From contig NZ_DFQV01000013.1 in assembly GCF_002377945.1 (NCBI RefSeq), forward strand, positions 1-41,344: 41,344 nt of DNA. The letters run 5' to 3'. A model generated the notes under the pieces. That model ran no database searches and was not told the origin of the DNA. It saw only the letters and a program-made list of their open reading frames with translations. Positions 25,272 through 33,699 of the stretch are shown here, piece by piece (within the stretch, counting starts at the first letter, position 1; each line of letters starts with the position of its first letter). This DNA is from Psychrobacter sp. UBA3480 (GTDB lineage: Bacteria; Pseudomonadota; Gammaproteobacteria; Pseudomonadales; Moraxellaceae). Position numbers and translations under genes: made by a program.

Positions 25272-25293
25272 AATGATGCTATTTAGCATCATT
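25272..25293 (+). terminator. Hairpin directly after fpr
   Basis: AATGATGCTA and TAGCATCATT form a perfect 22-base palindrome beginning at the base after the stop codon. No T-run follows, so it may mark the mRNA end or protect it rather than terminate alone. Confidence 0.55.
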
Positions 25294-25324
25294 AGAATAA
25301 ATGAAAAATTGTATAAAATAATAC

Positions 25325-25352
25325 TTGACGCATGTAAATAGGCTGCTATAAT
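25325..25352 (+). promoter_or_regulatory. Strong promoter of the tRNA-Leu gene
   Basis: TTGACG (25325-25330) and a perfect TATAAT (25347-25352) are 16 bases apart. The -10 box is flanked by GGCTGC and GCAGCC; the latter makes a GC-rich discriminator, as in stable-RNA promoters under growth control. Confidence 0.85.
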
Positions 25353-25423
25353 ACGCAGCCTATACAGTCAACACTGTAACCCAATTCGGTAATATTTAGT
25401 CAATAACTATTATCACCTAACAT

Positions 25424-25510
25424 GCCAGTGTGATGGAATTGGTAGACATGACGGATTCAAAATCCGTTGCCTTTAAAAGCGTGTCGGTTCGAGTCCGACC
25501 ACTGGTACCA
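25424..25510 (+). tRNA. tRNA-Leu, anticodon CAA
   Basis: This is an 87-base class II tRNA with an encoded CCA end. The acceptor GCCAGTG pairs with CACTGGT (the first pair is G-U). The D region is ATGGAATTGGTAGACAT. The anticodon stem ACGGA/TCCGT holds the loop TTCAAAA with anticodon CAA, which reads the leucine codon TTG. A long variable arm follows (TGCCTTTAAAAGCG). The T arm GTCGG-TTCGAGT-CCGAC is canonical. It has its own promoter and terminator. Confidence 0.97.
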
Positions 25511-25526
25511 TTATTTAGTACAAATT

Positions 25527-25551
25527 AACCTCCTTTATCGGAGGTTTTTTT
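25527..25551 (+). terminator. Rho-independent terminator of tRNA-Leu
   Basis: AACCTCC and GGAGGTT form a 7-bp stem around TTTATC, followed by T residues, 16 bases after the tRNA. Confidence 0.93.
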
Positions 25552-25592
25552 GTGCTTATTATTTATATTTTTTTAATAAATTCTTAGCTCGT

Positions 25593-25838
25593 TTATATCG
25601 ATACTTCAAATGGCATGACAGCGCTTATCTTAATCGGTACCGCATAACTCCATGGCATGCCAGCACTACAATAAAAACATCCATCATTAAATGACACAAT
25701 ATAGGCTGTAAAATCATTACCACACTGATCCATCATCGCTTGTTCATCGCTTTCATCACACACTGCGCACCATATCTTTTTATCACCCCGCGCTAGCATT
25801 GCTCGTGTTAAATCGCTCCCTTTTAATTCATGACTCAT
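25593..25838 (-). CDS. Small hypothetical protein with two Cys-x-x-Cys motifs (81 aa)
   Basis: I do not recognise this family. The frame opens at 25871, but AAGGAG lies 6 bases before the ATG at 25838, so I start there. The product has no signal peptide or membrane segment. Two CxxC pairs stand out: WCAVCDES near residue 25 and GCFYCSAG near residue 55. With another Cys (MDQCGND) between them, these suggest a small zinc-binding fold or a redox protein. The good ribosome site and the ordered Cys spacing support a real gene. It is convergent with the tRNA-Leu unit. Confidence 0.65.
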   Translation of the reverse strand: MSHELKGSDLTRAMLARGDKKIWCAVCDESDEQAMMDQCGNDFTAYIVSFNDGCFYCSAGMPWSYAVPIKISAVMPFEVSI

Positions 25839-26343
25839 CATCAGCTCCTTAATTATCTTGAACTTTCTCATTACTATTTTTTAGAAAGTTAATTTACCAG
25901 TACTCAATTTATAAGTTTGGTATGAGCTATAAACAATGTCTTATCAGGTAAATACAATTCCTATAAAAGACCATTTATTACTTTCATAACTATTGATTAT
26001 CGTGGTTAATATATTGTAAAACGATAGCATTAGAACTGTAACATACAACTATAATATTCATGATGGAAGGCGATAATATTCAGACAGGCGGTATGGAAAA
26101 TCTGAAAAACTTAAGGTATGTACCATACAGAACATCTATTAGTAAACATATGTTAACTATATTTAATTTATTAGTATTTTAACGTCATATATATCTGACT
26201 ATTAACCTTACACTATATTTAATTATTGATATATAAATTATTCGCATATTGCCATATTTTTATGGTTCTATATCCGAAAAACCCCTTTACCGTTTAATAA
26301 TCGATACTGAAATAAAAGTATTGAGTGATGTAAAATATTAATA
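25839..26343. other. Long AT-rich intergenic region upstream of dinB
   Basis: This 505-base stretch holds no supported gene; a frame of about 40 codons starts near 26060 with no ribosome site or family features. Near its end, ATACT (26304-26308) and AGTAT (26317-26321) form an inverted pair 8 bases apart just before dinB, a possible operator. The rest is very AT-rich. Confidence 0.4.
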
Positions 26344-27429
26344 ATGAAAACTCCTACAGCATCCAGTCCACGTAAAATCATTCATATAGACATGGATGCG
26401 TTTTATGCCAGTGTAGAACAACGTGACTTCCCAGAATTACGGGGCAAACCACTAGTGGTTGGTGGAGATCCAAATGGTCGCGGTGTTGTAGCAGCGGCTA
26501 GCTATGAGGTACGTCAGTTTGGAGTGCGCTCAGCCATGTCTTGTTATGAGGCTCGCAAACGTTGTCCAGAAGTCATATTTGTCAGACCACGTTTTGAAGT
26601 ATATCGAGCTGTTAGCAGCGATATTCGCAATATCATGTACAGCTTAACGCCTCATGTTGAGCCATTATCGCTAGATGAAGCTTATCTTGATGTCACTGGT
26701 CTTACCGTACATAAAGGCTCAGCAACATTGATGGCCAACTGGTTAAGAGCACAAATATTACAACATACAGAATTGACCGCTTCTGCTGGCGTGTCTTTCA
26801 ACAAGATGCTGGCCAAGATTGCCTCTGACATCAACAAGCCTAACGGCACCGCTATTATCACACCAGAAGACGCTGATGCTTTTATCAGTACACTACCTAT
26901 TGAACGATTTCATGGAATAGGTAAAGCAACGGCAAGACGATTACATGCGATGGGCGTGACTAATGGTGCTGATCTACGCCGTATGTCAGCCGATGTATTG
27001 ATTAATGAGTTTGGTAAGCGAGGACAGTTTTATCATGATATCGCTCATGGTCGGGATGAACGCGCTGTCAAATCTGAGCGCCTGCATAAGTCTGTTGGTT
27101 CGGAGACTACTTTTAGAGAAAACCTAAGTGATGACACGGCATTACGTGTACAAATCTATGAACAAAATGCTGATGCCTTCGCGCAACTGCACAAAAAAAA
27201 TCTCATCGCTCATACTATAACGCTCAAGGTTAAGTATGCCGACTTTACTCAGATTACCCGTACGCACACGCTAACCACCGCTTTTAGTAGTGCTGAATCT
27301 GCACATTACTGGTTAGACAAGTTATTCTTAGATATTCCGCGCCAGCTCCCTATCCGATTAGTCGGGGTCACTTTTTCGTCATTGATACCTGCAGCCCAAC
27401 TATTGCCTCAATTAAATTTATTTGAGTAA
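26344..27429 (+). CDS. dinB: DNA polymerase IV (Y-family, DinB)
   Basis: This is an error-prone translesion polymerase of 361 residues, normal for Pol IV. Catalytic acidic motifs are present: HIDMDAFYASVEQ (Asp16, Asp18) and PLSLDEAYLDVTG (Asp111, Glu112). The steric-gate region and nucleotide contacts lie in SYEVRQFGVRSAMS. The helix-hairpin-helix segment FHGIGKATARRLHAMG and the little-finger domain complete it. The C-terminus QLLPQLNLFE looks like a beta-clamp binding tail (QLxLF form). No Shine-Dalgarno site is visible. A small inverted repeat lies just upstream. In the related Acinetobacter, DNA-damage control does not use a standard LexA, so regulation cannot be assumed. Confidence 0.96.
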   Translation: MKTPTASSPRKIIHIDMDAFYASVEQRDFPELRGKPLVVGGDPNGRGVVAAASYEVRQFGVRSAMSCYEARKRCPEVIFVRPRFEVYRAVSSDIRNIMYSLTPHVEPLSLDEAYLDVTGLTVHKGSATLMANWLRAQILQHTELTASAGVSFNKMLAKIASDINKPNGTAIITPEDADAFISTLPIERFHGIGKATARRLHAMGVTNGADLRRMSADVLINEFGKRGQFYHDIAHGRDERAVKSERLHKSVGSETTFRENLSDDTALRVQIYEQNADAFAQLHKKNLIAHTITLKVKYADFTQITRTHTLTTAFSSAESAHYWLDKLFLDIPRQLPIRLVGVTFSSLIPAAQLLPQLNLFE

Positions 27430-27605
27430 AATAAGCAAAGACTAACGTAATATACATTAGAACAGTTGAAAACTATTACTTTTGCTTAGGCTATTTAAGT
27501 GATTCAAATATGTTTTGTGCACGGTGACTACTTAGTAAAGCAACCTTTTATAGCAGTATTTCTGCTACAATTATGCCAAAATCTCTATCCATTTAAAGAC
27601 TGATT

Positions 27606-28808
27606 ATGACCAACGCTCACACTGCATCTTCCGATTCTAATACTCCGCTTGATACCAATAACAATAGTGACGTCTTAGATTATCTAAGCGTGGAAGATTA
27701 CGACTATGACCTACCAGATCGTTTGATTGCGCGATATCCATTAGCGCAGCGTTCTGCTTCAAAACTTTTGTACTTGCCTGCTCACACTGACACAAATGCT
27801 ACGCCTGTAGAAGACTGTTTGTTTTCTGAGTTGCCTGAATTATTAGATGCTGGAGACCTGATTGTATTTAATGATACAAAGGTGATGAAGGCACGCCTAT
27901 TCGGTCAGAAAGATACTGGCGGTAAACTTGAGGTTTTGATTGAGCGATTGGTTACTGTCTCAGACTTAGATATAACAACACTGCATTTACAAGATTCAGA
28001 TAATGAGTCAGTCAACCAAGAACATATTGCCCTTTGCCATGTAAAAGCCAGTAAAGCACTAAAACTTGGTCAACGTTTTCAACTGGCCGATGGTCATATG
28101 AGTGGCGCAATGATTGGTCGTCAGGACAACTTGTTTATTTTAGCCTTTGATGCACCAATTTTGCCTGATTTAGAAATTTATGGTGAGCTACCTATCCCGC
28201 CCTACTTTGAACGTCATGCTGACGATACTGATAATACTCGTTATCAAACGGTGTTTCATGATCCTGCTAAGCTTGCAAGTGTCGCTGCACCGACAGCAAG
28301 TTTGCATTTCGATGACTTGGTGCTCAATAAGTTGGCAGAAAAAGGCATCAATACTGCTTTTGTGACATTGCATGTTGGCGCTGGTACCTTTGCACCAGTT
28401 AAAACAGACAACCTACTCAATCATACTATGCACAGTGAGTATGCACATCTACCACAAGCAACTGCTGAGCTGATTAATAAAACGCATGCAAATGGTAATA
28501 AGGTCATCGCGATTGGTACCACAGTGACTCGCGTCCTTGAAACGGCGTATCAAAAAACGGCTATCAATGGGCAAGCACTCTCTAGCTGGTCAGGCGACAC
28601 GGACATCTTTATTTATCCAGGGTTTAAATTCGGTGTCATTGATCGACTGTTAACAAACTTTCATTTACCCAAATCGACGTTGCTAATGTTGGTATCAGCT
28701 TTTTCTGGCAAAGCATCGATTGAACATGCCTATCAACATGCTATTAAAAAAGAATATCGATTCTTTAGTTATGGTGATGCTATGTTACTTGACAAGAAAA
28801 TAAGCTGA
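27606..28808 (+). CDS. queA: tRNA preQ1(34) S-adenosylmethionine ribosyltransferase-isomerase
   Basis: QueA moves the ribosyl part of S-adenosylmethionine onto preQ1 at the tRNA wobble position, the step before queuosine. The length of 400 residues exceeds the typical 340-360. About 30 residues of low-complexity N-terminus (Ser/Asn/Thr/Asp) precede the conserved start DYDLPDRLIARYPLAQRSAS. Also present are DLIVFNDTKVMKARLFG, GELPIPPYFERHADD, YQTVFHDPAKLASVAAPTAS, LHVGAGTFAPV and GFKFGVIDRLLTNFHLPKST. The start ATG at 27606 follows AAAGA; no later ATG precedes the conserved domain. An insert near residues 115-140 also adds length. It lies 176 bases after dinB. Confidence 0.96.
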   Translation: MTNAHTASSDSNTPLDTNNNSDVLDYLSVEDYDYDLPDRLIARYPLAQRSASKLLYLPAHTDTNATPVEDCLFSELPELLDAGDLIVFNDTKVMKARLFGQKDTGGKLEVLIERLVTVSDLDITTLHLQDSDNESVNQEHIALCHVKASKALKLGQRFQLADGHMSGAMIGRQDNLFILAFDAPILPDLEIYGELPIPPYFERHADDTDNTRYQTVFHDPAKLASVAAPTASLHFDDLVLNKLAEKGINTAFVTLHVGAGTFAPVKTDNLLNHTMHSEYAHLPQATAELINKTHANGNKVIAIGTTVTRVLETAYQKTAINGQALSSWSGDTDIFIYPGFKFGVIDRLLTNFHLPKSTLLMLVSAFSGKASIEHAYQHAIKKEYRFFSYGDAMLLDKKIS

Positions 28809-28918
28809 ACATTAAATAAACATTTATGCATTGGACGCAACAGTTGTGAAATAAACTGGTAAACTAAACCGTACTTTGTTATAACAGCAAAGATAACTTA
28901 TTTTGTAAAGGACTGCTC

Positions 28919-30682
28919 ATGTCTTGTCATTTATCTCGTCGCTTGACTCCTGTACATCGCGCGGTATCGATGGCATTACTTTATTCTGTAGGTTTGGCCG
29001 CTATTATTCCAAGCGTGCAAGCGGCAACTATAGGTAAGACAGTCGTTAGCTCAGCTCAACATGAACCGTTGAGCGCAAGTATCGTGGTCACCGACATACG
29101 AGCGTCTGATTTTTCAGCAAGCTTGGCCAATCCAGTTATCTATCAACAGATGGGATTGACGCCGACTGATTCAATGAATGTGCGTTTTCAAGCAACTTCA
29201 GCAACCAGTGGTCAGGTATTAATCAGCACATCACAGCCTGTGTCCAAGCCTTTTGCTGATTTAGTTTTATCTATCAATGATAATGGACAGCGAAATATTG
29301 TACCAAAAACATTATTGATGCCGTTAAACGATAGTCTACCGATTAATAAGACTCCAGAAAACATGGTCAAAGGTACAAAAAAACCTAATTTACCTAGTGT
29401 TTCTGCAAGCACAGTCAAACCGTTAACCGTAAGAAAAGGTGCGCCACCGCCACTAATATCAGTATCTAACACTGCTGAAAACCAACCAGCTCTAGCAAAC
29501 ATAGCAGCAGTTGATTCTTCTATTTCCAGATCAGTATCTAACATACAAGCCCCGACAGTGACAGCTACTTCGCAGACTAGCAATCTTACTTACGCACCTA
29601 GTCGGCTTGATAATGGGCGTTTAAATAGTGATTCTGATATAAAAAATACTATCAGTAATGCAAAGAATACTGATAACGGCCTTAGTTCATCAAACCGTTT
29701 AGATAGCAGTGCTTTGAGTGCGAATAACAGCACTGAACCTACGAAAGCTATTGACAACGATAGCGATAAGGCAAGTATAAAAAGTACTCCAATATTAGAT
29801 AAAGTATTAATTGATAAACCACTCGACACTCTAAATATTCAAGTCATACGGCAGATACAGCCGAGTCGTAAGAAAACAGATGCTGATACATCACCCGTAC
29901 CTACTCCAACTACTAGCATCATAGCAAGCAATACTGAGAACAATGATACTAGTGTCATTGCAGCTTCTATTGACAATACAACTTCGAAAACTCCTAATAG
30001 CGCTATTAATAATACGTCTTCAAATGACATAGCAATAGATAGTTCGACAGTTAATCAATACCAAGTACAACGTAACGATAGTCTATGGATCATTGCCCAA
30101 CAGATAGCGCAAGAAAATAACCTAGATACTTCAACTGTGATGAAGCAAATTCAAACACAAAACCCTGATGCCTTTATCAATAGAGATGCGGACCAATTAA
30201 AAGCAGATGCTAAGCTCAGTCTACCCAGTTACGATGTCATACCGTCACAGAAAAATCTAGAAGCGGCCATCGATGCACAAAGACAATATATTCGTAGAGC
30301 AAATACGGCTGCAATGCAAAAAACAGCTCAAAAACCTATTAAGAAACCATCCAAAAGCACTCAAACAGTCAAGGCTAAACGTCCTAAGAAAGTAGTGATT
30401 ACTAAAACGCAAATATTACCAAAAGCGCAGTTTTCTGTGCTTGCGCCCGGGCGAGACGGTAATGCAGATGGAACTCAAACGAAATCAGCTTCAAATACTG
30501 GGAGTGGTTTGAGCACCGATATACTGGCAACTCTGAAAGCCACAAGGCAGAAAACTGCAGCACAAGCTCAGCGTTTATCAAGTACTAGTAACGCTCTTAA
30601 TAGTTATACTAAAAAGCTTCAACTACAGAATCAAAAACTGGCTGAGCTACAAGCTCGTCTTAAAAAATTACGTAATCAATAA
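28919..30682 (+). CDS. fimV: FimV N-terminal (periplasmic) half with LysM domain
   Basis: This is a 587-residue periplasmic protein. A signal peptide of about 36 residues ends in PSVQA. The next 90 residues match the FimV N-terminal domain: GKTVVSSAQHEPLSASIVV, ASDFSASLANPVIYQQMG and STSQPVSKPFADLVLSI. A long Ser/Asn/Thr-rich linker follows, then a LysM domain at about residues 378-440 (QYQVQRNDSLWIIAQQIA), which binds peptidoglycan in FimV. The last 40 residues are a coiled coil (LQLQNQKLAELQARLKKLRN), and there is no membrane helix. In Pseudomonas, FimV is one protein that continues through a membrane helix into a cytoplasmic part; here that part is the next gene. FimV-type proteins organise the cell pole, type IV pili and secretion. 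AAAGGA lies 6 bases before the ATG. Confidence 0.85.
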   Translation: MSCHLSRRLTPVHRAVSMALLYSVGLAAIIPSVQAATIGKTVVSSAQHEPLSASIVVTDIRASDFSASLANPVIYQQMGLTPTDSMNVRFQATSATSGQVLISTSQPVSKPFADLVLSINDNGQRNIVPKTLLMPLNDSLPINKTPENMVKGTKKPNLPSVSASTVKPLTVRKGAPPPLISVSNTAENQPALANIAAVDSSISRSVSNIQAPTVTATSQTSNLTYAPSRLDNGRLNSDSDIKNTISNAKNTDNGLSSSNRLDSSALSANNSTEPTKAIDNDSDKASIKSTPILDKVLIDKPLDTLNIQVIRQIQPSRKKTDADTSPVPTPTTSIIASNTENNDTSVIAASIDNTTSKTPNSAINNTSSNDIAIDSSTVNQYQVQRNDSLWIIAQQIAQENNLDTSTVMKQIQTQNPDAFINRDADQLKADAKLSLPSYDVIPSQKNLEAAIDAQRQYIRRANTAAMQKTAQKPIKKPSKSTQTVKAKRPKKVVITKTQILPKAQFSVLAPGRDGNADGTQTKSASNTGSGLSTDILATLKATRQKTAAQAQRLSSTSNALNSYTKKLQLQNQKLAELQARLKKLRNQ

Positions 30683-30733
30683 TTGTCTGGTTGATCAACA
30701 CAATAGATTGTGATCACAGGCGTAGGAGTAACT

Positions 30734-32392
30734 ATGGACAATATGCTATATATCATCGCTGGATTGGTACTTATTTTATTAGTAGCTGGTTTTTTATTAC
30801 GCAAAAATAAAGCTCAAAAATCGTCAGCACAATTGCCTACAAATTCAGAAAGAAACACAATTACCCCAACGTCAAAAGTAGATTATGGTGCTCCTACCCA
30901 AAATATTGCAATTGATGAGAATAAATTCGATCACGTTACCATTGCTCAGCGTTTTATGGATCAGCAACGTTATGATAAAGCAATTGAAACTCTCAAACGC
31001 GGTTTAAGTGACAAACCTAATGATGGAGCACTTTCTCTTAAGTTACTAAGCATATACGCTACGATAGATCAGCCAAAAGACTTTAATAATGTTTATGAGT
31101 CTATAAAAACTCATAATGATAGTAAGACTATCGCTCAAGCAGACGAGATAAGAAATTTATCTTTCGATGAATTAGAACCTGCCGCTGTGCAAACGCTAGC
31201 AACAGATAATGCTAACAATGATTTTGGTGGTATCGACTTCGATTTGCCTATTAGTCAAACTGATAACATCGATGCAGCAAGCCATCAGTCAATTGAAGAA
31301 GAAGAAAATAATGATATTGCAATAAGTGAGCCTATCGACAGCTTAGAAGTGTCAGACGAAGTTAACAATATTAGTCCTACTACCGAAACTTCGAATGATA
31401 GCTTTGATCTGACGCTTAGCGATTTAGAGAATGATTTCGATGCGCCTAATACGACAAATGAAACGCCTGTCATACCATTGGATAACGTAAACGACAAAGG
31501 TTTAGAGACTTCTGCTAACGATAATATTAGTAATAATGAAGATGATGAACTCAGTGACTTTGAGTTTGACTTTGATTCATTTGATGATACTTCGAATGAA
31601 TCAACTATAGACACTAATCTCTCACATAATGACAATGAGAAAGCAGTACTAGAAGAAGATGATTTTATCTTAGACTTCGACGATCTATCAGCCGATGTAG
31701 ATGAAGATATAGCCGTAACTAGTGAAGAAGATTCTAATACAGAAGAACACTCTATCGATACTATTCAAAACAGTGAGGATGACTTTGCTTTATCTCTAGA
31801 TAACCTAGATACATCGGATAATATAGATACTACCTTAAGTGATGAACTACCTACTACTGAAACAAATAGTGATATCGATAACTTTATTTTTGAGGATATT
31901 GACTTTGAAGACAATGCCTCCGAAAACACTACTCTTAAAGAAAACAGCTTTGCAGATATTAACCTTGAGGAACCGTTACTCAATAATGATATCAAGGTTA
32001 ATGATGTTGAAGAATCGAATGTCGCACCTACTGCATCATTGAGGTTTGATGACAATACGCTGATAGACGATGATTTTAATATTGACGATGCTGATTCTCT
32101 ATTTGGCGCTCCATCGGCCACTACCCCAGTCTCTACAGCTGCGCCAGTTGAGAGTGACACTTCTATCACGCCTCAAGAGGCTGAATCAGCAGAAGATTTT
32201 TCTTCACGTTTCGCAGCAGATTTTGATTTCGTAAAATCATTAGACAGTAATCAAGTGACGTTAGACTTAGCAGATCAATATTTACAGCTGGGTGAATATG
32301 ACAGTGCAAAGCGTCTACTCAATGAGGTGATAGCTCAAGGTAATAGTGAACAGAAACAGCAAGCACAGTTACTACTTGAACGTACTGCGTAG
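30734..32392 (+). CDS. FimV C-terminal (membrane/cytoplasmic) half
   Basis: This 552-residue protein carries the parts of FimV missing from the gene before it. The membrane helix is at about residues 4-23 (MLYIIAGLVLILLVAGFLL), followed by basic residues. A TPR-like segment (FMDQQRYDKAIETLKRGL, about 66-126) comes next, then some 340 residues very rich in Asp, Glu, Asn and Ser with repeated DFDFDSF/DDFxLDFD-like patches. The conserved FimV C-terminal motif is at the end (VTLDLADQYLQLGEYDSAKR, LLNEVIAQG). The start at 30734 has GGAG 5 bases upstream, so this is a true separate gene and not a frameshift remnant. It is 51 bases after the first half. A terminator follows. Confidence 0.85.
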   Translation: MDNMLYIIAGLVLILLVAGFLLRKNKAQKSSAQLPTNSERNTITPTSKVDYGAPTQNIAIDENKFDHVTIAQRFMDQQRYDKAIETLKRGLSDKPNDGALSLKLLSIYATIDQPKDFNNVYESIKTHNDSKTIAQADEIRNLSFDELEPAAVQTLATDNANNDFGGIDFDLPISQTDNIDAASHQSIEEEENNDIAISEPIDSLEVSDEVNNISPTTETSNDSFDLTLSDLENDFDAPNTTNETPVIPLDNVNDKGLETSANDNISNNEDDELSDFEFDFDSFDDTSNESTIDTNLSHNDNEKAVLEEDDFILDFDDLSADVDEDIAVTSEEDSNTEEHSIDTIQNSEDDFALSLDNLDTSDNIDTTLSDELPTTETNSDIDNFIFEDIDFEDNASENTTLKENSFADINLEEPLLNNDIKVNDVEESNVAPTASLRFDDNTLIDDDFNIDDADSLFGAPSATTPVSTAAPVESDTSITPQEAESAEDFSSRFAADFDFVKSLDSNQVTLDLADQYLQLGEYDSAKRLLNEVIAQGNSEQKQQAQLLLERTA

Positions 32393-32410
32393 TTAACAGT
32401 CTAGTCTCTC

Positions 32411-32455
32411 ATCAGCAAGTACTTCCTAATCACGGGATGCTTGCTGATTTTTTTT
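32411..32455 (+). terminator. Rho-independent terminator of the fimV pair
   Basis: ATCAGCAAG (32411-32419) and CTTGCTGAT (32440-32448) pair perfectly around a 20-base loop, followed by eight T residues. Confidence 0.88.
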
Positions 32456-32555
32456 GCATTTAACTCTAATACTATCTATTATTGAACCCTTTAGCCATCG
32501 TTGCTCAATTCTCCAGCACCTCTTTTCTTCCATACTTGTTTACTGTGTTGATACT

Positions 32556-33656
32556 ATGCCATCTTCTGTTATGCTCAAAAATCTATCCGATCCTATTCAA
32601 CTGATTTATGCTGGTGGTACCTTCGGTAGCTACGGCAGACCTTTAGCGCCATTATCAGCAGAAGTGTTTTTGCCTACTCTACAAAAACTTTTATCTGCAC
32701 AAGATAGTACGAATAATTTACCAACAATCTCATGGTTAGAAAACACCCTGATCAAAGACAGCAGCCAACTTACTCCTAGCGACTTTACCCATTTCTATCA
32801 ACTACTACTAAATGCTTATGCCAAAGGTGATAGACGCTTTGTACTCATTACTGGCACGGATACGTTGAGTTACTTAGGCGCATTTTTAGCAGAAGCGTTT
32901 GCAGGTAGTGATATTTGTATTGTTCTGACCGCAAGTATGCGCCCATTATTAGACAGTGAAATATTGCACTCCTATAACATCGATGAACATAGCGATGCTT
33001 GGGGCAATCTCAACGACTCATTAAAACTAGCCACTGCTGGTGAATCAGGCGTGAAAATTAGTTTTGGCGGCGAATCATGGCCTGCTCAAACGGTACAAAA
33101 AATTCACAGCCATGATCTGATGGCATTTACTGGTCATTCCCGCGCCGCTTATCCAGCCAATAGCTATATAAAAAATCTACCTGACACGCGTAGGCAACAT
33201 TGGCTTGATGATCAACAAGACTTGCTATCCAGTATTAAAACACGCGCTGAAAATGCGAGTGTTCATGCGCTATATTGCCTACCTAACGATGTTTCGATGA
33301 TAAACAACCAGCTACAAGCTTTATTGTCGCAGCCACCATGTGGCATTATTCTATTGGGATTTGGCGCCGGTAACATCCCTTACTCAGCTGCACTAGCAGA
33401 GACACTGACCCTTGCTCATGAACGTGGACATATGGTGATATCAGCCAGTCAATGTCCGTTTGGCGGTGTCAGCGATAGCTATGCAGCAGGTAGTTGGCAG
33501 TACGAGCATCATGTTATTGCTGGTGGGCGTTTGACCATACCTGCTATTTATGCCCGATTACTATGGTTGCTACTTCGCTATGATAGTCCTGCAAGACGTA
33601 GACAGCGTTGGTTGAATAATGTCAATCAAACTGGCACTAGCATCAAGAAGCGCTAA
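32556..33656 (+). CDS. L-asparaginase-family amidohydrolase
   Basis: This is an asparaginase/glutaminase-fold enzyme of 366 residues from the ATG at 32556. The frame is open from 32454, but that part lies in the preceding terminator, so the later start is better. A next ATG at 32571 also fits, and no clear ribosome site exists. The first catalytic threonine is in YAGGTFGSYG (Thr22), and the second motif is LITGTDTLSYLGAFLAEAF. Further family features are VLTASMRPL, the Asn-Asp segment HSDAWGNLNDSLKLA, and IILLGFGAGNIPY with SQCPFGGVSDSYAAGS. It has no signal peptide, so a cytoplasmic (type I-like) enzyme is likely. It lies between the fimV pair and truA. Whether Asn, Gln or another amide is the substrate is unknown. 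Confidence 0.9.
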   Translation: MPSSVMLKNLSDPIQLIYAGGTFGSYGRPLAPLSAEVFLPTLQKLLSAQDSTNNLPTISWLENTLIKDSSQLTPSDFTHFYQLLLNAYAKGDRRFVLITGTDTLSYLGAFLAEAFAGSDICIVLTASMRPLLDSEILHSYNIDEHSDAWGNLNDSLKLATAGESGVKISFGGESWPAQTVQKIHSHDLMAFTGHSRAAYPANSYIKNLPDTRRQHWLDDQQDLLSSIKTRAENASVHALYCLPNDVSMINNQLQALLSQPPCGIILLGFGAGNIPYSAALAETLTLAHERGHMVISASQCPFGGVSDSYAAGSWQYEHHVIAGGRLTIPAIYARLLWLLLRYDSPARRRQRWLNNVNQTGTSIKKR

Positions 33657-33699
33657 GCGACTTTTAATTAATTCCCATTTTATAAGTTTAGAAACCCTA

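Noticed and set aside
30683..30733. Frameshift or sequencing error splitting fimV
   Set aside because: The second gene has its own ribosome site and ATG, begins exactly with the membrane helix, and the first ends naturally in a coiled coil; the two look like complete separate genes.
31285..32169. Ser/Leu-rich frames opposite the acidic part of the FimV C-terminal gene
   Set aside because: They arise from Asp/Glu/Asn codons read backwards; no start signals are present.
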